Origin: Linnemannia hyalina
Taxonomy: Eukaryota > Mortierellomycota > Mortierellomycetes > Mortierellales > Mortierellaceae
Length of the DNA stretch: 64,000 nt
Assembly (NCBI GenBank): GCA_019671135.1
Contig: JAHRHY010000010.1
Location: 248,001 to 312,000 of the forward strand
Direction of reading: 5' to 3'
Shown: positions 11,102 through 25,400 of the stretch, in pieces
Layout: each line of letters opens with the position of its first letter
How positions within the stretch are numbered: the first letter of the stretch is position 1
The notes under the pieces: generated by a model
Seen by the model: the letters and a program-made list of their open reading frames with translations, nothing else
What the model was told of the DNA's origin: nothing
The model's database searches: none
Position numbers and translations under genes: made by a program

Positions 11102-13054
11102 ATGCCCGCCACTCCCTCAACTCTCAGCACGCGTCTGCAGACCCTCATCAAGGTATACCTTCTCATCCTCTCTTCTTGTTCATCCTCACACTCTTCTACT
11201 CTTCTTTTTTTTTTTTTCTCTTTTCCATGTCCAAAGTAGCTTCAACACGAGAAAAAAAAGGCGAGAGACACCGGCAGAAACAGCGGACTGAGTGGGAACA
11301 TCGAAACGGCACAAAAACGACCACCGGAAGGAAAGAGGAACAGCCACAGGAAGAAATAGAAAAAAAAAAAAAAACGCCAAGGCAGGACCACTACACCCTT
11401 CAACCTTCGAACGACAATGAGTGAACGCCAGATGGATGACCAAGTTGGCTGATCAGGAGTCCCACCACCCCCCACAGCCAGAAACCAGATTAGAAGACGA
11501 ACGAAAAAAAAAGAAAAAGAAAAGAGAACGCCGGATCAACTCTTCGCCGAGAAAGAGAGAAAGAAAAGACCCATTGCTAACGGACTGAATCCCTTTCTGT
11601 CATCTTGCAAACCTCATCCATGGATCAATAGGGCCCCCAATTCGTTTGGTGGTTGGGCCATCTCACGATGCTCATCAGCACAGCTTTCTTCATCCCTTAC
11701 TGGGCTACTTTCAACTCCAAGGCTGGTGCCCACTGGTACTCGCGCGCCTTCCTCGGTGCTTTGGTCTCCTACGGTGTTGTCGTCTACAAGTCCTTCCCTG
11801 TAAGTTGTTTTTTTCCTGTCCTTTATCCACAGGAAGAAGAGGAAAGGAACAAATGGTGAAAGAGCAAGCAGAGAGTGTTGCATAGTGGATCATGCTGATT
11901 TTGGGGACGATGATGATGGGGATATTTTGTTGTGTGTGTGACCCAAGCCCAAAGGTTATGACAAACACAAAAAAATAGTTATGGATTGCATTGGTTCTGA
12001 TCAATGCATGTATCTTTTATTGTTCTCTCCTTTGTTGTTACAAATAGCAAATCAAATTCGAGGCCCAGTTTTTGCAGAGCATGCTCGTTGAGGAAAACGT
12101 CCAGTACTTCTTGATGGCTGTCTTCTGGTGGAGATCGACCCCCATGATCGGTAACGGCGCCAAGGCCTGCTACTTGTAGCAATAATGTTCTTACAGGAAA
12201 GAACTTGACGACTAACGTTCTTTATAATCTCATGCTGCATTTAGCTCCTCTGGTCCCCTACGCCGTGTTCGCCTTCTTCAACGCCATCAACTATACCAGG
12301 ACTAGCATCCTCCCCGCCATCTTCCCTGCTGGCAGCACCGACCCCAAGGCCTCCCACGCCGCCGGTCTCTCGCGCAAGATCCAGACCTGGAGCGAAAAGA
12401 ACCATGGACCTGCCATGGCCCTCGTTGCCTATGTTGAGGTTATTGGTGTCATGGGCTCGTTGATCCTTGGAGCCATTACGTAAGTTTTGTGCATATTTTT
12501 TTTTGTCCTTTGGCAGTTGGGTGAGGCAGTCATTATTAGAAGGTTTCATTTTAGAGCCGTGGGATGACAACATTCGACGCGACAGGCTGACAGGATTGGA
12601 TTGGACTGGGCTGGACTGGATGACTGGACCGACTGGGATTGGGCTGGAGAATTAAACCTCCATTCGGATTTTTTTTTTACGTTCGCGATATTGGATCTGG
12701 ACCATTGGAGTTCATGGAGGAGAACTTTGCAACGAATCTACACGCGCTTTCAACCACATGGCAATATCTCACCACTCCCAAATTGCCATTTCTTCGCAAC
12801 GCGCGCTTTCACCCAATAGTTTCCAGTCGTCGTTCTTGTCGCCTATTGTGTATGCCAACTTCTTGCGTTTCCGTTACTTCTTCTCGATCCACACCCGCAA
12901 CGCCTTTGCTGTGATCCGCGCCCGTCTGGATGCCAAGGTTGTCGGTAACCCCAAGGTTCCCCCCCAGGCCCTCAAGGCCTACGAGATTGCCCGTGGAGCC
13001 ATCACCCGCTTCGGAATGGCTGCCGTCCAGCAACCCGCTACCCCTGCTCAGTAA
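11102..13054 (+). CDS. POM33: TMEM33/Pom33/Tts1 family ER and nuclear-envelope membrane protein
   Basis: Five exons: 11102-11152, 11632-11799, 12048-12150, 12245-12479 and 12820-13054; 263 aa, close to family length. The family (human TMEM33, yeast Pom33/Per33, fission yeast Tts1) sits in tubular ER and at nuclear pores and shapes those membranes. Visible features are hydrophobic segments around FVWWLGHLTMLISTAFFIPY, PLVPYAVFAFFNAINYTR, MALVAYVEVIGVMGSLILGA and FLSPIVYANFLRFRYFFS, then a basic amphipathic C-terminal part. The FLRFRYFFS segment and overall order match the family. Introns 1 and 4 are long (479 and 340 bp). Convergent with the importin gene. Confidence 0.85.
12594..12652. repeat. 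Imperfect TGGACTGG-type direct repeats
   Basis: Within intron 4 of the Pom33-like gene, a 59-bp stretch is made of variants of GGATTGG, GGACTGG and GGGCTGG. It is a short imperfect tandem array with no coding significance seen. Confidence 0.7.
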
Positions 13055-13403
13055 AATCAATCGATCGGAATCGATATGAGTTCTGGTCTAGTAGACGTAT
13101 CTAGCCTAGGATGTGATCCAACACTGAATTACCGTTTTTGTTTTTCTTCTATCTTTTACACTTCACCATCCACCTAACAAAACAACAAAACAAGAATACA
13201 AGTTTTTTTTTGCCTTTTCTACTTCTCCACTCTTACTTCTTCCGCGTTGCCAATGTTGGATGGGGGGAAAAATACATATTTTTGTATTATGCTTGACAAT
13301 GAAGGGGAGGGGGGAATGATGGGATATGATGAATGAGAATGAGAAAATAAATAAATAATGGAATGGAAGAGACGGACTATGGATGAATAGAGGGTGGCAC
13401 TTT
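13055..13403. terminator. Convergent 3' region of Pom33-like and importin genes
   Basis: 349 bp between two converging stop codons. The sequence is A/T-rich with homopolymer runs and an AATAAATAAATAA stretch around 13345-13360. I see no gene. Confidence 0.4.
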
Positions 13404-16400
13404 TTAAGCCTTGGCAGCCTCAGCGGCGGCCTCGGCAGCAGCAGCAGCAGCCTTGACGACGTTAGCATCAGCAGTCTGGATCAAGTTCATGATAAACTCT
13501 TGCTGCTTGGGCGTAGTCGCCTTGGTCAACTCGTTGTAAGAAGCTGGGTTATGCTGCTGAAGTCCCGTAAACACATCCCGGAAGATGACATAAGGGTCCA
13601 AGTCATCGAGGGGCGACTCGAAATAGATCTCCTCCTCCAAATCGTCATACTCGGACTCTTCATCGTCTTCCCGGTCATCGGGCCGGGTCTTGGAGGCCTG
13701 CTGGGCCAGGTACTCGAGGTACTCGTGGCCCTCGTCAAAGACATCCTCCTCGTCGTCGACCCACTCCTCCTCCACACCGTCCTCGTCACCGGCCAATGCC
13801 GATTCCAAGGCAGTCTGGCCCTCATCGTCCTCATCATCCTCGTCATCCTCATCGTCCGATCCGATGTTGTACATCTTCTCCATCTCCTTGCGCTCTATTG
13901 GAGCGAAGAAAGGAAAATAATAATGTTGATAAAATGCAATGGTGAGTACAAGGGTTCAAAGTTCGAAAATACACAACAATGAAAAATGAACAAGACTTAC
14001 TGGCCTGGGCAATGGGGAGTCCCTCAAAGTTGGACAAGATACCGTCCAAGACTTGGGGCCAGTTGCTCTGGAGAGCAGGGGGCAACTGCTCGACAGGCAC
14101 GCTCAAGATCGAGCACAGGGCAATGATAGAAAGCTTCTTGTCGTGGACACGCGAGAACTTGTCCAAGCTGGTGAACCAGGCAGTCAAGAAACGCTGGGTC
14201 CATCCGTTCTCCTCCAAAAGACGCAATGTCACGGCGGCGTTGTAGTAAAGAGCGTTCATCACAACCTCGATAGCCTGGACACGGAACTCAGCAGTCTGGA
14301 TGCGGTCAGCAGGGGCCAAGTGTTCAAAGACAAGACCCAAGATAGGAGCGACGTACTTGTCGACGTGACCGCGGCAGTTCAACAACAACGACTCGGCCAA
14401 CTTGCAGGCAGAAACGCGGTCGTTCTCACCCAAGCGATCGCTCTTCATCACGGTCTCGATGATATCGTAGATCATGTGCTGAACGTTCTCGTTGGTCGAG
14501 ACGACCTCCTTTCCGTAGGCGACATAGTTATCGAGCGAGGGGAGCATTTCCTCCATGAAATCCAGAGCAGACTCCTTGAAGGTCTTGTAGATGAGCTCAA
14601 AGACGCTCCACATGTTGGGCGAGATGGTTTTGCCCGAAAAGGTGCAGCTGTCAATGATCTCAAAGACACCGTCAAAGAGGTCAATGATGGCGTTCTGCAG
14701 GGTGAAGGTGATGACGGGCAAGAGGGCAATCTCGAGCTGGTTCAAAACCTCGGGGGTGCTCTCCAAGCTGAGAATCAAGGTACCCATGGTCTTCAAGACA
14801 CCCATGGCAGCCATGGTCTTGTCCGAAGCCTCATCGATAGCACTGTCAGAAACATCGTCCAATCCTTCGGTGCCCTTGGCCATATCCTCGCAGATGCGCA
14901 AGAAAGTGTCGCGCAACTGCTCGCAAAGCTGAACAGCAAAAGGAGCCAAATCCTGAGCAAAGACCTCGACAAACTCGTCCATGACATCGGCTAAAGTGTC
15001 GACGTCGATCTGGTTGGTCATTGCCAAGAGCTCGTGCATGATGAACTGGAGGTGAGGCTTCATGGCCTCGCAAATAGCCTCGTGACGGATCATAGGACGA
15101 AGAGCCAAGGCAGCGGTGACCTTGACGGGAAGCTCGGTGTCGCGAAGGCTCTCCATCAAGCTGGTGAAAGCGATGGCAATGTTGTTGGGATCCTCAAAGT
15201 CCAAGTCGCTGAACTGGTTGATCATCTCGCAAGCCTAGGTGATCCAAGCAAAAATGTGTATATAACCATTAGATTGAAGATACAGTGCATCAGGGCGTCG
15301 AATTTCTTGCAGACAGGAACGCGTGTTGATACTTACGCGTGCGCGAAGGAAGGGGAACTGGCTCTTGAACTCGGTGAAGACGTGGTTGACAAAAAAGGGC
15401 TCCATCATGCTCGACAAGGATTTCTGCAATCACAAAAAACAAAAATATCGTTCGAAAGATTAGATTAATTTGCTCCGCATCAACCATTTCTCTCAAAGTC
15501 GCATTCCAAAGCAAACATGAATGTCCTGTTACCTTGCGGAGAATCAAGGGAGCCAAGCTGCCGACCATGACCAAAGCACCGTCCTTCTCTCTGGGGTCCT
15601 TGGCCTCGGCAGGGGCGTCGTTGTACTTCTGAAGAACAGTGTTGGCCAAAGCGAGGATCTGCATGAAGGCGTTCTGACGGTAGCGAGCCATGACGGTCAT
15701 AAAGTTGACAGCGGCAGTCGAGGGGCTGGTGAAGTCCTCCAACATATCAATCCTGGCGTGAACATACTCGACAGGGTCGTCCAACCAAAGGTTCTCATCC
15801 TCGGGAGTGAAGCAGAGCTGAGGGAAGACAAAGTGAGTAATCAAAGTCTCAGAGTGGGGCTTCATGATCGACCAAATGCTCTTATCCTTGACACTATTTC
15901 ATGGGAATGAGATGCTTCGAGTCAGTCTCTGAGATCGCCATTATCACGTCGAATCTGCATCCCATGCATCCTAATGTATGTCAAAAAGTTGCTTACCACT
16001 CCTCGAAGAAGTTGCCGATGAGGCAAAGTACACGGGGGCTCAACCAAGCCTGCTTGGCAACCCAGAGCTCGATCTGCTTCAAGTAGGCAGACAAGATGTT
16101 GGGCGCAAAGTTGGCGACAAAGCCCTTGGCAAAGGCCTTAAACTTGGACTCGGAGGTCAAAGCAGTGGGGTTTCCGTATCTGGTGTAGAGACGGTTCAAG
16201 CACTGGTAAGCCCAACGCTTGGCCTTCCACCAGGGGTGCTTCGCCAACTCTTCCAAATCAGTGGGGAGACCCTCAGCGGGGACGGGCTTCTCGATCATCT
16301 GGAGGAACAAGGTGCCCCAGGGAACCAAGGAAGCGTTGTCTCTCTGGCGCTCCGAAAGGTCGATCTGGATGGTGTAGTGGTAGCACTTGAAGATGATCTT

Positions 16401-17577
16401 GAGCATCTCCGCAGCCTCGACGTTGTTGGCGTTGATCAATCCAGCGCCGATCTGTTGAATAGCAGGGAAAAAGTTGGCGATGATCTCATCCACGGGCTCA
16501 CGGTCCTCAATCTTGAACCTATGTTAGGAATGAACGTGCGGTCAGTTCCTGTACGAAGATCTCCTGTCAAACTTATTCTGCTGAGCGCCAGTCGTCCTTA
16601 CTTGTAGACACGAAGAACCTCCTTCAAGGCAATAAGTCCAACAAAGACAATCTTGGGATCCTGAGACTGGAGCAAAGTCTGGACAGTGTTGAGGTATCCG
16701 GGGTACTTTGCAGGGAAGTCGTTCGACAAAATTGTTCCAAGGACGGTGATCAATTGAGTGCTACGAAACAAAAGAGATCAAGATACTTGGTTAGCGAAAA
16801 GATCTCTCAATTCAGTTCATGCTAGGGGGAATGAATAAAGCCGGTTGTCCTGTATCGCATACCGAATGACAGCTGGGGCAGAAGCCAAGAGCTGGAGAAT
16901 GTTGCTCTTGATGGCATCCTTGTCAGCCTCAGAGATCTTGAGATGGGCAGGGGTCGACTCGGTCTCGAACCAGTAGCGTCTGACGGCGTTCTTGAAGTAG
17001 ATGGACGCTAGTTATGAGGCGATTCCATGCAACATTGTAGATGAACATTATATCAGTCATCCTGCTGCTCTCTCTGCTGACCGCTTGTTTGCTTTGTTTG
17101 TTCGTTGTTTGTTTGTTGTCTGTTTGCTGTTGCCGAGTCTTTTTTTGTCCAATGTGTATGTCTGCCCCTGTGTCTGTTTGTGTTGCGCCAGTCGCCAGTT
17201 GAAGTTTTGGGTCGGGTTGAAAAGTATGTCGTATTCAGCCTTAGTCGACAGTCCCAGTCCTTACCAGCCTGACGGACATGAAGCTCGGACTCTTCAGCGC
17301 CAATGATCTGCATGGACTGGAGAAGGGTTCCCTGAGTGCCCTCCAGCTAATGAAAGTCCATGGGAGAGAGGATCCGTAGAAAGCCGATTAGTATAGTATT
17401 TTATTTGGTGGCAAAAGCAGAAAAATAAAGGACTCCCAGACCACAACGAAAAAAGAGAAGAAGAGAAAAAGAAAAGGCTTTTTATACCTGCTTCAGCTTC
17501 AACTCGGCCTGGATGCGGACGTTGGGGTCAGGCTGGAAGGTGGCCTGGAAGAGCTGGTAGAGGCCTTGGATGTCCAT
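13404..17577 (-). CDS. NMD5: Importin-7/8-type karyopherin beta (Nmd5/Sxm1 family)
   Basis: A nuclear transport receptor that binds Ran-GTP and carries proteins such as ribosomal proteins, histones or kinases into the nucleus. Nine exons read leftward: 17577-17488, 17346-17265, 17007-16863, 16760-16602, 16518-15997, 15893-15533, 15423-15337, 15234-14001 and 13894-13404; 1,056 aa (human importin-7 is 1,038). The N-terminus MDIQGLYQLFQATFQPDPN and the importin-beta N-terminal domain (KLKQLEGTQG..., FKNAVRRYW) are typical. HEAT repeats fill the middle, including KHPWWKAKRWAYQCLNRLY and FTPEDENLWLDDPVEYV, both conserved in importin-7. The C-terminus carries an acidic loop (about residues 900-930) and an Ala-rich end. 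Nmd5 versus Sxm1 cannot be separated here. Divergent from CDC26. Confidence 0.93.
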
Positions 17578-17849
17578 GGTGAGTTTGTGAATTAAGTCTC
17601 CTAAGGGATGAGGAGGGGAAGAAGAGGAAAGATCAATTCGACTGCCGTAAAAATTTTTTATACTTTGTCTCCTTGGGTGTGTGTGGCAAAGCCAAGTTAC
17701 CTGTGTGTGCTCACCCTTTTGGACTTGCTCGTGTTCGCTCAGTGCCCTCCTTTTCCCTTCTCCGCTTTCTCCTCTTCTCTCTTCCCTCTTCCCTCTTCTT
17801 GACACGTTCACCCACCCACTCACACTTCACACAAACAAACACTCACGAT
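17578..17849. promoter_or_regulatory. Bidirectional promoter of importin and CDC26
   Basis: 272 bp separate the two divergent start codons. The CDC26 side is strongly pyrimidine-rich (about 17740-17840). A shared promoter region is inferred from the short spacing. Confidence 0.6.
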
Positions 17850-18113
17850 ATGCTAAGAAGAGACCCGACGAGGATAGAACTGAGGGCAGAGGACCTCCTC
17901 GACTTTGACCGCGCAAGGGAAGAGTACCTCGACGCAACTGGAGCCAACAACACCTCAAACAAGAACAAACACAAGGCAACCACCGCAGGACCACCGCCAA
18001 CTCCCGCCAACCAAACAACAACCACTGTAGGCCGCAAACCCGACCCTTTCGAACTCGCAGAACGAGAGCGCAAAGGAAAGTCCGCCAGGGAGAGAATCTT
18101 TGGCAACAACTAG
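17850..18113 (+). CDS. CDC26: Anaphase-promoting complex subunit Cdc26 (APC12)
   Basis: A single short exon encodes 87 aa. The N-terminus MLRRDPTRIELRAEDLLDF matches the conserved Cdc26 segment (human begins MLRRKPTRLELKLDD), which occupies the TPR groove of Cdc16/APC6 and stabilises it. The rest is low-complexity Thr/Pro/Asn, ending in a basic Lys/Arg-Glu helix (ELAERERKGKSARERIFG). Cdc26 is a structural part of the APC/C ubiquitin ligase that drives mitotic exit. The gene lies between importin (divergent, 272 bp) and D2HGDH (tandem, 304 bp) and is short enough to be missed by automatic annotation. Confidence 0.88.
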   Translation: MLRRDPTRIELRAEDLLDFDRAREEYLDATGANNTSNKNKHKATTAGPPPTPANQTTTTVGRKPDPFELAERERKGKSARERIFGNN

Positions 18114-18417
18114 ACATCACCCACCCTCTCTCGTTCTTGCTACTGCAGCCATGACCTCCATTCGGTCATTCGCCGGGACAGCACCATGGAGACACGCCGT
18201 GTCTCGAGCTTGGTTTCTGAAGTACCATTTCTCTTCCAGTCTTCGTTCAGACCCTTAAGGGCCCAGTAACTCGTCCCCTCCACTTTGCTCCCACCCTCCC
18301 CAACCTCAGAAGCTGTTACTCTTTCCTCCGCTCTTCATCCCTCGCATACTTTTCTTCATACCTCTTGCATTCACTCAAATAAAACCTCATTGACTATCAT
18401 TGCACCAACAACACTCC
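18114..18417. promoter_or_regulatory. CDC26 3' end and D2HGDH promoter
   Basis: 304 bp between tandem genes with a pyrimidine-rich leader in the last 130 bp. No further gene is seen. Confidence 0.45.
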
Positions 18418-20716
<2,299 letters not shown>

Positions 20717-20775
20717 TTTATCCAAGCAAGAAGTATTAAAAACTTGATATTCTTTCTGTGCAGCTGCAATGATAT
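20717..20775. terminator. 59-bp convergent intergenic spacer
   Basis: Only 59 bp separate the stop codons of D2HGDH (+) and LIN1 (-). The spacer has an ATTAAA at 20735-20740 in the D2HGDH direction. The 3' UTRs probably overlap. Confidence 0.6.
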
Positions 20776-22110
20776 TTAGTCAAACATCGTATCGGTGGCT
20801 GGCTCAAAAGTGCTATCTCCAACCGTCCGCACAAGGATCCCATTGCTGAAGAATCCTTGCCCATTCCACGATTTCATATCTGTTCCTGAGAAGGGTCCAA
20901 AGACTTGATCCGCATCCTGACCTTCCTGGGGGTTGGCCCACTTGTACTCCCATTGGGCGGGAGTCGGTGCCAGCAGCGGGTCGTTCTCTAGATCCAGCAG
21001 CGCCGCGAGTCGCTCTCCAGGCTTCAGAACGGGCGTACCAACCTCCCAGTCGTCCTCAATGACGTCGGCCCTCCGGAGTTTACGGACCATTTGTTCGTAT
21101 GTTTCCTCGTAGATCTCAAAGTGTCCCAAAGCCATCATCTTGTCGCAAAGATCGGTCAGCTTCTCGATGGCCTGCCTCCGCTTGACGTCGTCTTCGGTTT
21201 CTGCTGCGCCGGCGTGGGCGTCTGTCTCCATGTCGGTGCTGGTCGTGGCCTTGCTCTTTTGCCAGCTCCTCTTCTTGACCTGCTTAGCCCCTCCCTTCTT
21301 TCCTCCGCCCAGACGTTGAAGTGCTCCGACGACACTCTCGGAAGGTCGAATAATGTTGACGATTTCCACGTAGATGTCCGTCTCGGTCATGGCACTCGCT
21401 GCAGCCTCCTTCTCCTCCATCAGTACTTTCCTCTCCTTGCGCTCATGGGCTTGCCGGGCAGACTCGATCTCTTTGCGTGAAAGGCCCTCGAGCCAAGAGT
21501 CGTGGAACCGCTCAGGGTCCAGCTTGCGCACAAAGTCTCCATTCTCGTCAATCTCGTTTCCTTCCTCCAGCTCCTCGTCCATGTTGAAGGCCTCGATCTT
21601 CAGGTTGCCCTCCTCGTCATAGTCGTCCTCGTCTAGATCTTCCTCGACCAGCTTCTCGCCCTCAATTTCTGACCGGTCAAAGCCCTTGCCAGTTGCCTTT
21701 CCTTTCTTCCTCTTCAAGAGCTGCTTCTTCTTCTCCAGCAACTCCTTCTCCTTTGCGATCCTCGCTTGTTTCTCTGGATCTACATCGGCAAACATGTCGT
21801 CTTCATCATCCCCTTCCTCGACCGCAGGCAAGAAGCTGGTCTCGTCATCCTCGTCCTCCTCGTCGTTGACAATGACCTTCTTCTTTTTCTCGTCCATTTC
21901 ATCGTCACTGCTCACTTCGCCGTCCTGGTACTCGACGACCGTGACAGCTCTGCGTCGTCCTTTGCGCTGCTCCAGCATGTCGGCATCGTTGACCTCGAGA
22001 TCTTCTGTGTTGGGCCGTCCTCCTCCAAACCGAACGCGTTTAGACTTTGAAGCACCGCCGCTACCGGTGGCCCATTCCTCGCTAGTTGATCTTTTGTTGT
22101 TGGTTGCCAT
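20776..22110 (-). CDS. LIN1: GYF-domain U5 snRNP protein (Lin1/CD2BP2)
   Basis: One exon, 444 aa. The N-terminal half is highly charged, with acidic runs and Lys stretches. It includes KRVRFGGGR near the start, a segment conserved in CD2BP2/Lin1. From about residue 387 a GYF domain runs to the C-terminus: W-E-Y-K-W, then VFGPFSGTDMKSWNGQGFF and ILVR, matching the W-x-Y-x(n)-GPF-x(4)-M-x(2)-W-x(3)-G-[YF]-F signature, with Phe in place of the naming Tyr. CD2BP2 (U5-52K) and Lin1 bind the U5 snRNP protein Prp6/Prp8 region and leave before tri-snRNP activation; GYF domains bind proline-rich peptides. The frame continues upstream without a good ATG; the start at 22110 has context ACAATGGC. Convergent with D2HGDH and divergent from RIC1 (353 bp). 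Confidence 0.9.
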   Translation of the reverse strand: MATNNKRSTSEEWATGSGGASKSKRVRFGGGRPNTEDLEVNDADMLEQRKGRRRAVTVVEYQDGEVSSDDEMDEKKKKVIVNDEEDEDDETSFLPAVEEGDDEDDMFADVDPEKQARIAKEKELLEKKKQLLKRKKGKATGKGFDRSEIEGEKLVEEDLDEDDYDEEGNLKIEAFNMDEELEEGNEIDENGDFVRKLDPERFHDSWLEGLSRKEIESARQAHERKERKVLMEEKEAAASAMTETDIYVEIVNIIRPSESVVGALQRLGGGKKGGAKQVKKRSWQKSKATTSTDMETDAHAGAAETEDDVKRRQAIEKLTDLCDKMMALGHFEIYEETYEQMVRKLRRADVIEDDWEVGTPVLKPGERLAALLDLENDPLLAPTPAQWEYKWANPQEGQDADQVFGPFSGTDMKSWNGQGFFSNGILVRTVGDSTFEPATDTMFD

Positions 22111-22463
22111 TGTGGGTGTGTCGTGTGTCGTGTGGTGAGGGGGAGGGGGATCAACCTGTGGGAAAAATGGTTGAGAAACAAGAAGAGGGAAGCTGGGAGG
22201 CGAACAGCGCGCGTGAAATTTAAACGTGCCAAGCCACACCCTCCAGGTTTAGCGCCCACAGACCTTGTGAAAAGGTACTTAGCTCTACATTTAGTTCTGC
22301 TCTTTTTCATCATCACCTAACCAATCACCCCTTCTCCAACTACTCGCATTCCCATCCCCCCACGGACTCAATCTCAACGATACTTCCGCAGGGTGTCACA
22401 CCAAAACGGGAGACTGACAAAATAAACATTCCCCTCCCTCCCTCCTTCCTGCAGCAATAAAAA
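22111..22463. promoter_or_regulatory. Bidirectional promoter of LIN1 and RIC1
   Basis: 353 bp between divergent start codons. The RIC1 side ends in a CCCTCC-rich leader. No gene or recognised motif is seen. Confidence 0.5.
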
Positions 22464-25400
22464 ATGTACTGGGCTACAGGAAGCGCACGCGTTCTAGCGG
22501 TCGAGCCGTCACTGCTCAAGCCCAGCTCTGATGGCGAGGATGAAGAGCTGGAGCTGGTTCTTCCCGTCATCACCTCAGGACAGGACCACGGCACCGATAT
22601 CGAAGCTAATTCCCAGATGGGTATCATGTCCCGCGTTGTCAAGGGCGCTGGCAGTGGCATTGTCGACATGGCACGGAACGAGCAGGGATCACTTTGGGCG
22701 ACCATCACGCGCGAGTCCATTCAACTCTGGGTTCATAGGGTAAATATGAAATTGCATAACGCAGATCTCAAGCGCGGGGCCAATTGGTAGTGATCATGTA
22801 TATTAACCATATATGTTTACGTTGCGGATCGGATGCTACATAGCCTGCGGGTGTAATTGCCAAGGTTGTGAGGACACCAAAGTCGCTTCTGGACCATGGT
22901 GCCAACCTGAAGGTCATGTGGAAACCAGACTCGACCATGCTGGTTGTCGTCGTAAGTCAAACCTTGCTTGTTTTCAGTGGTTTGGTCGATCCTGCTGTGC
23001 AAATTGATAAAGTGCCACGTTCATTTCGGAAAGACTGACGTGATTTTGTGGAACGAGGATAGACCGAACAAAGCTTTTTGCATCTGTACAAGATCGCGCC
23101 ACAGGGAAACGACGGAGCGAGTTATCAACTCACCAACAGCAAAAGCTATGCATTGGGACCAGGAGAAGGCGTTGGCTTTCCCGACCTCACCATCAAGTTC
23201 AAGATGACCATCAAAATGGATGCTGGTGTGTCCAGGTAATAATTAATCCAGTTGTTATCAGGATGATAGCCAAAGAATATGCTCAATCCTAGGATACTGA
23301 CACAATGTTGTTCTCTGTATTCCCTCCATTAGCATGGTCGGACTGGATTCGGATATTGTAGTGGCGACAGTCAACCCACCAGCAGTACAGCTCATCCCCT
23401 GGATGGGCAAGGTCGATGTCAAGACATGCTTAATTCGTCATATGAGCTTTTTGCTGGACAAGTCTGTCATGATTGTCGCCATGAGCCGGTTCCCAAAGTC
23501 AACCACCCAGACATGGTGCATGTCCGACGGAAAAGCCTACATCGTATACTATACCCCCAACTCATCCGATGCAGCCTCTCCTAGTTCGGTATGTCTTTGC
23601 GCTTTGATTTGAACGTCGTTACATCAGGCACGTTTACATCTAACTAATTCAACTTTTGGCCTCGAATTAATGATAGGTATCATCGAATGGTGAGAGCTGG
23701 TATGGATTTTGCTTCCATGGAAACCCCGAAGGATTCGACAGGCAAGACGCAGGCGTTGTTGCAGCGAGTAACCCGGAATACAGCCTCTTGGCCATTGGAA
23801 CTCGAGGGTATGTCAAATTGAGAAGATCTGTACTATGAACTGAAATCAGAGGAGAATGTAGCGCTTACATTGACTTCTTTTTCATCTGTTTACAGAGGAG
23901 ATGTTCGTATCTTCAAGTCAGGAGAGCATGCAGGACAATGGGTGTTTTCCCACAAACTGGCGTTGAAGGAATCGCAGAGCTATGTCAGTGGTCCCCCGGA
24001 CAGGATTGTCTCCCTGGCATGGAACTCTGATGGAAGCGCACTTGCCGTTGGCCAGGAATCTCGTTGTCCGTCCATTTGGAGTGTCTATGGGCGGCGCCTC
24101 TTCCCCTCCGGCTCACACGATATACCCAGCCTGTAAGAATATGCTTTGTTGCTTTACTTACTGAAGGATTCTCGCTACCAGTTCGTCGAAACTAATCGTT
24201 ATGATCATTATGGTCAAATAGGAAAAAAGCTACCGAGGATCCATATCTGCAAGGATCTAGAGCATTGGTAAGAACATCGACCATTGGACTGATTCGTCAT
24301 CTTTTAGTTTCTTGCAGGATCAGGCGGACTAACGTGTTCTCTTTTCTCCTTCTTGCGTGTTTAGTTCTGGAGTGCTGGAAACATGGATCTGATTGTTTTG
24401 AGCTCTGACGACTCGAGCTGTAAGTGACAGGATCTTATTCTTAATGGCAGCGTGGAAAGCAGGCACCACGTTCTTGATCCCTCAAGCTCATCGTTACTTC
24501 CTTCACTCTTTCTAGTGAACTTCTATGCGATCCCTTGCGCAAAGGCCCTGCCTTCTGTGCAGAACCAGTTGGTAAGTTATATGTTTTTAGCATGATCTTG
24601 AAAGGATTCATGCTTTGTGTGATGTTCTGGCTATTAACTCATATCCATCATCTTCACCAACCTATAGAGCTCTGCTCCTCAGTGCTTGCTACACTTGAAC
24701 GACCGCCTTTTGGTGTATAGTGAAGGGCATCGTCAGGATGTGACGTCGACCATCAACCCCGATACCTTTGTCTGGAACAACGTCATGGTGAGGACTCATA
24801 AGAATCACCCTCCATCACGAAGTTTGTAAACGTCTTCGTAAAGGCCATGATTAACGACCATTACCCGCTTTGTCTAGGTTCCACCGGTGTACCTGAGTGA
24901 CAACTGGCCAATTCGGTACTCTTGCTTGAGCCAGGACGGACACTATCTCGCTATCGCTGGACGACGTGGATTGACACATTACAACTTGCACTCTTGCCGC
25001 TGGAGATTGTTTGGAAACTGGGCTCAGGAGCAATCTTTTAAAGTGCAGGGCGGTCTGGCATGGTTCAAAAACATCCTCATCGCCGGCTGTGAGACGATAC
25101 AGGAACAAAAATTTGAGGTAAGCGCAGAATGGCTGAGGCAAAAACATGTCTGAGGTACTTTGCGCGGAACTGACATTTTTTTTGTATTCCCTGCACGTAT
25201 AGCTGCGATTGTATCAACGCGAGAATAATCTGGACAACAATGACATTTTGTTCACGGAACAGTTTGAGTCGCGAATCGCCCATATATCTGTTTGGCGATC
25301 ATCTCTCTTGGTCTACACAGCCAACAATACACTCTACTGCTATTCCCTTGGAACTGGTACGGACCCTGCCCTGCCTCTAGTACTGTTTGACTCTTTCGAT

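Noticed and set aside
14053..14994. 313-codon plus-strand open frame opposite the importin gene
   Set aside because: It is antisense to conserved HEAT-repeat coding sequence. No domain, promoter or splice logic supports it.
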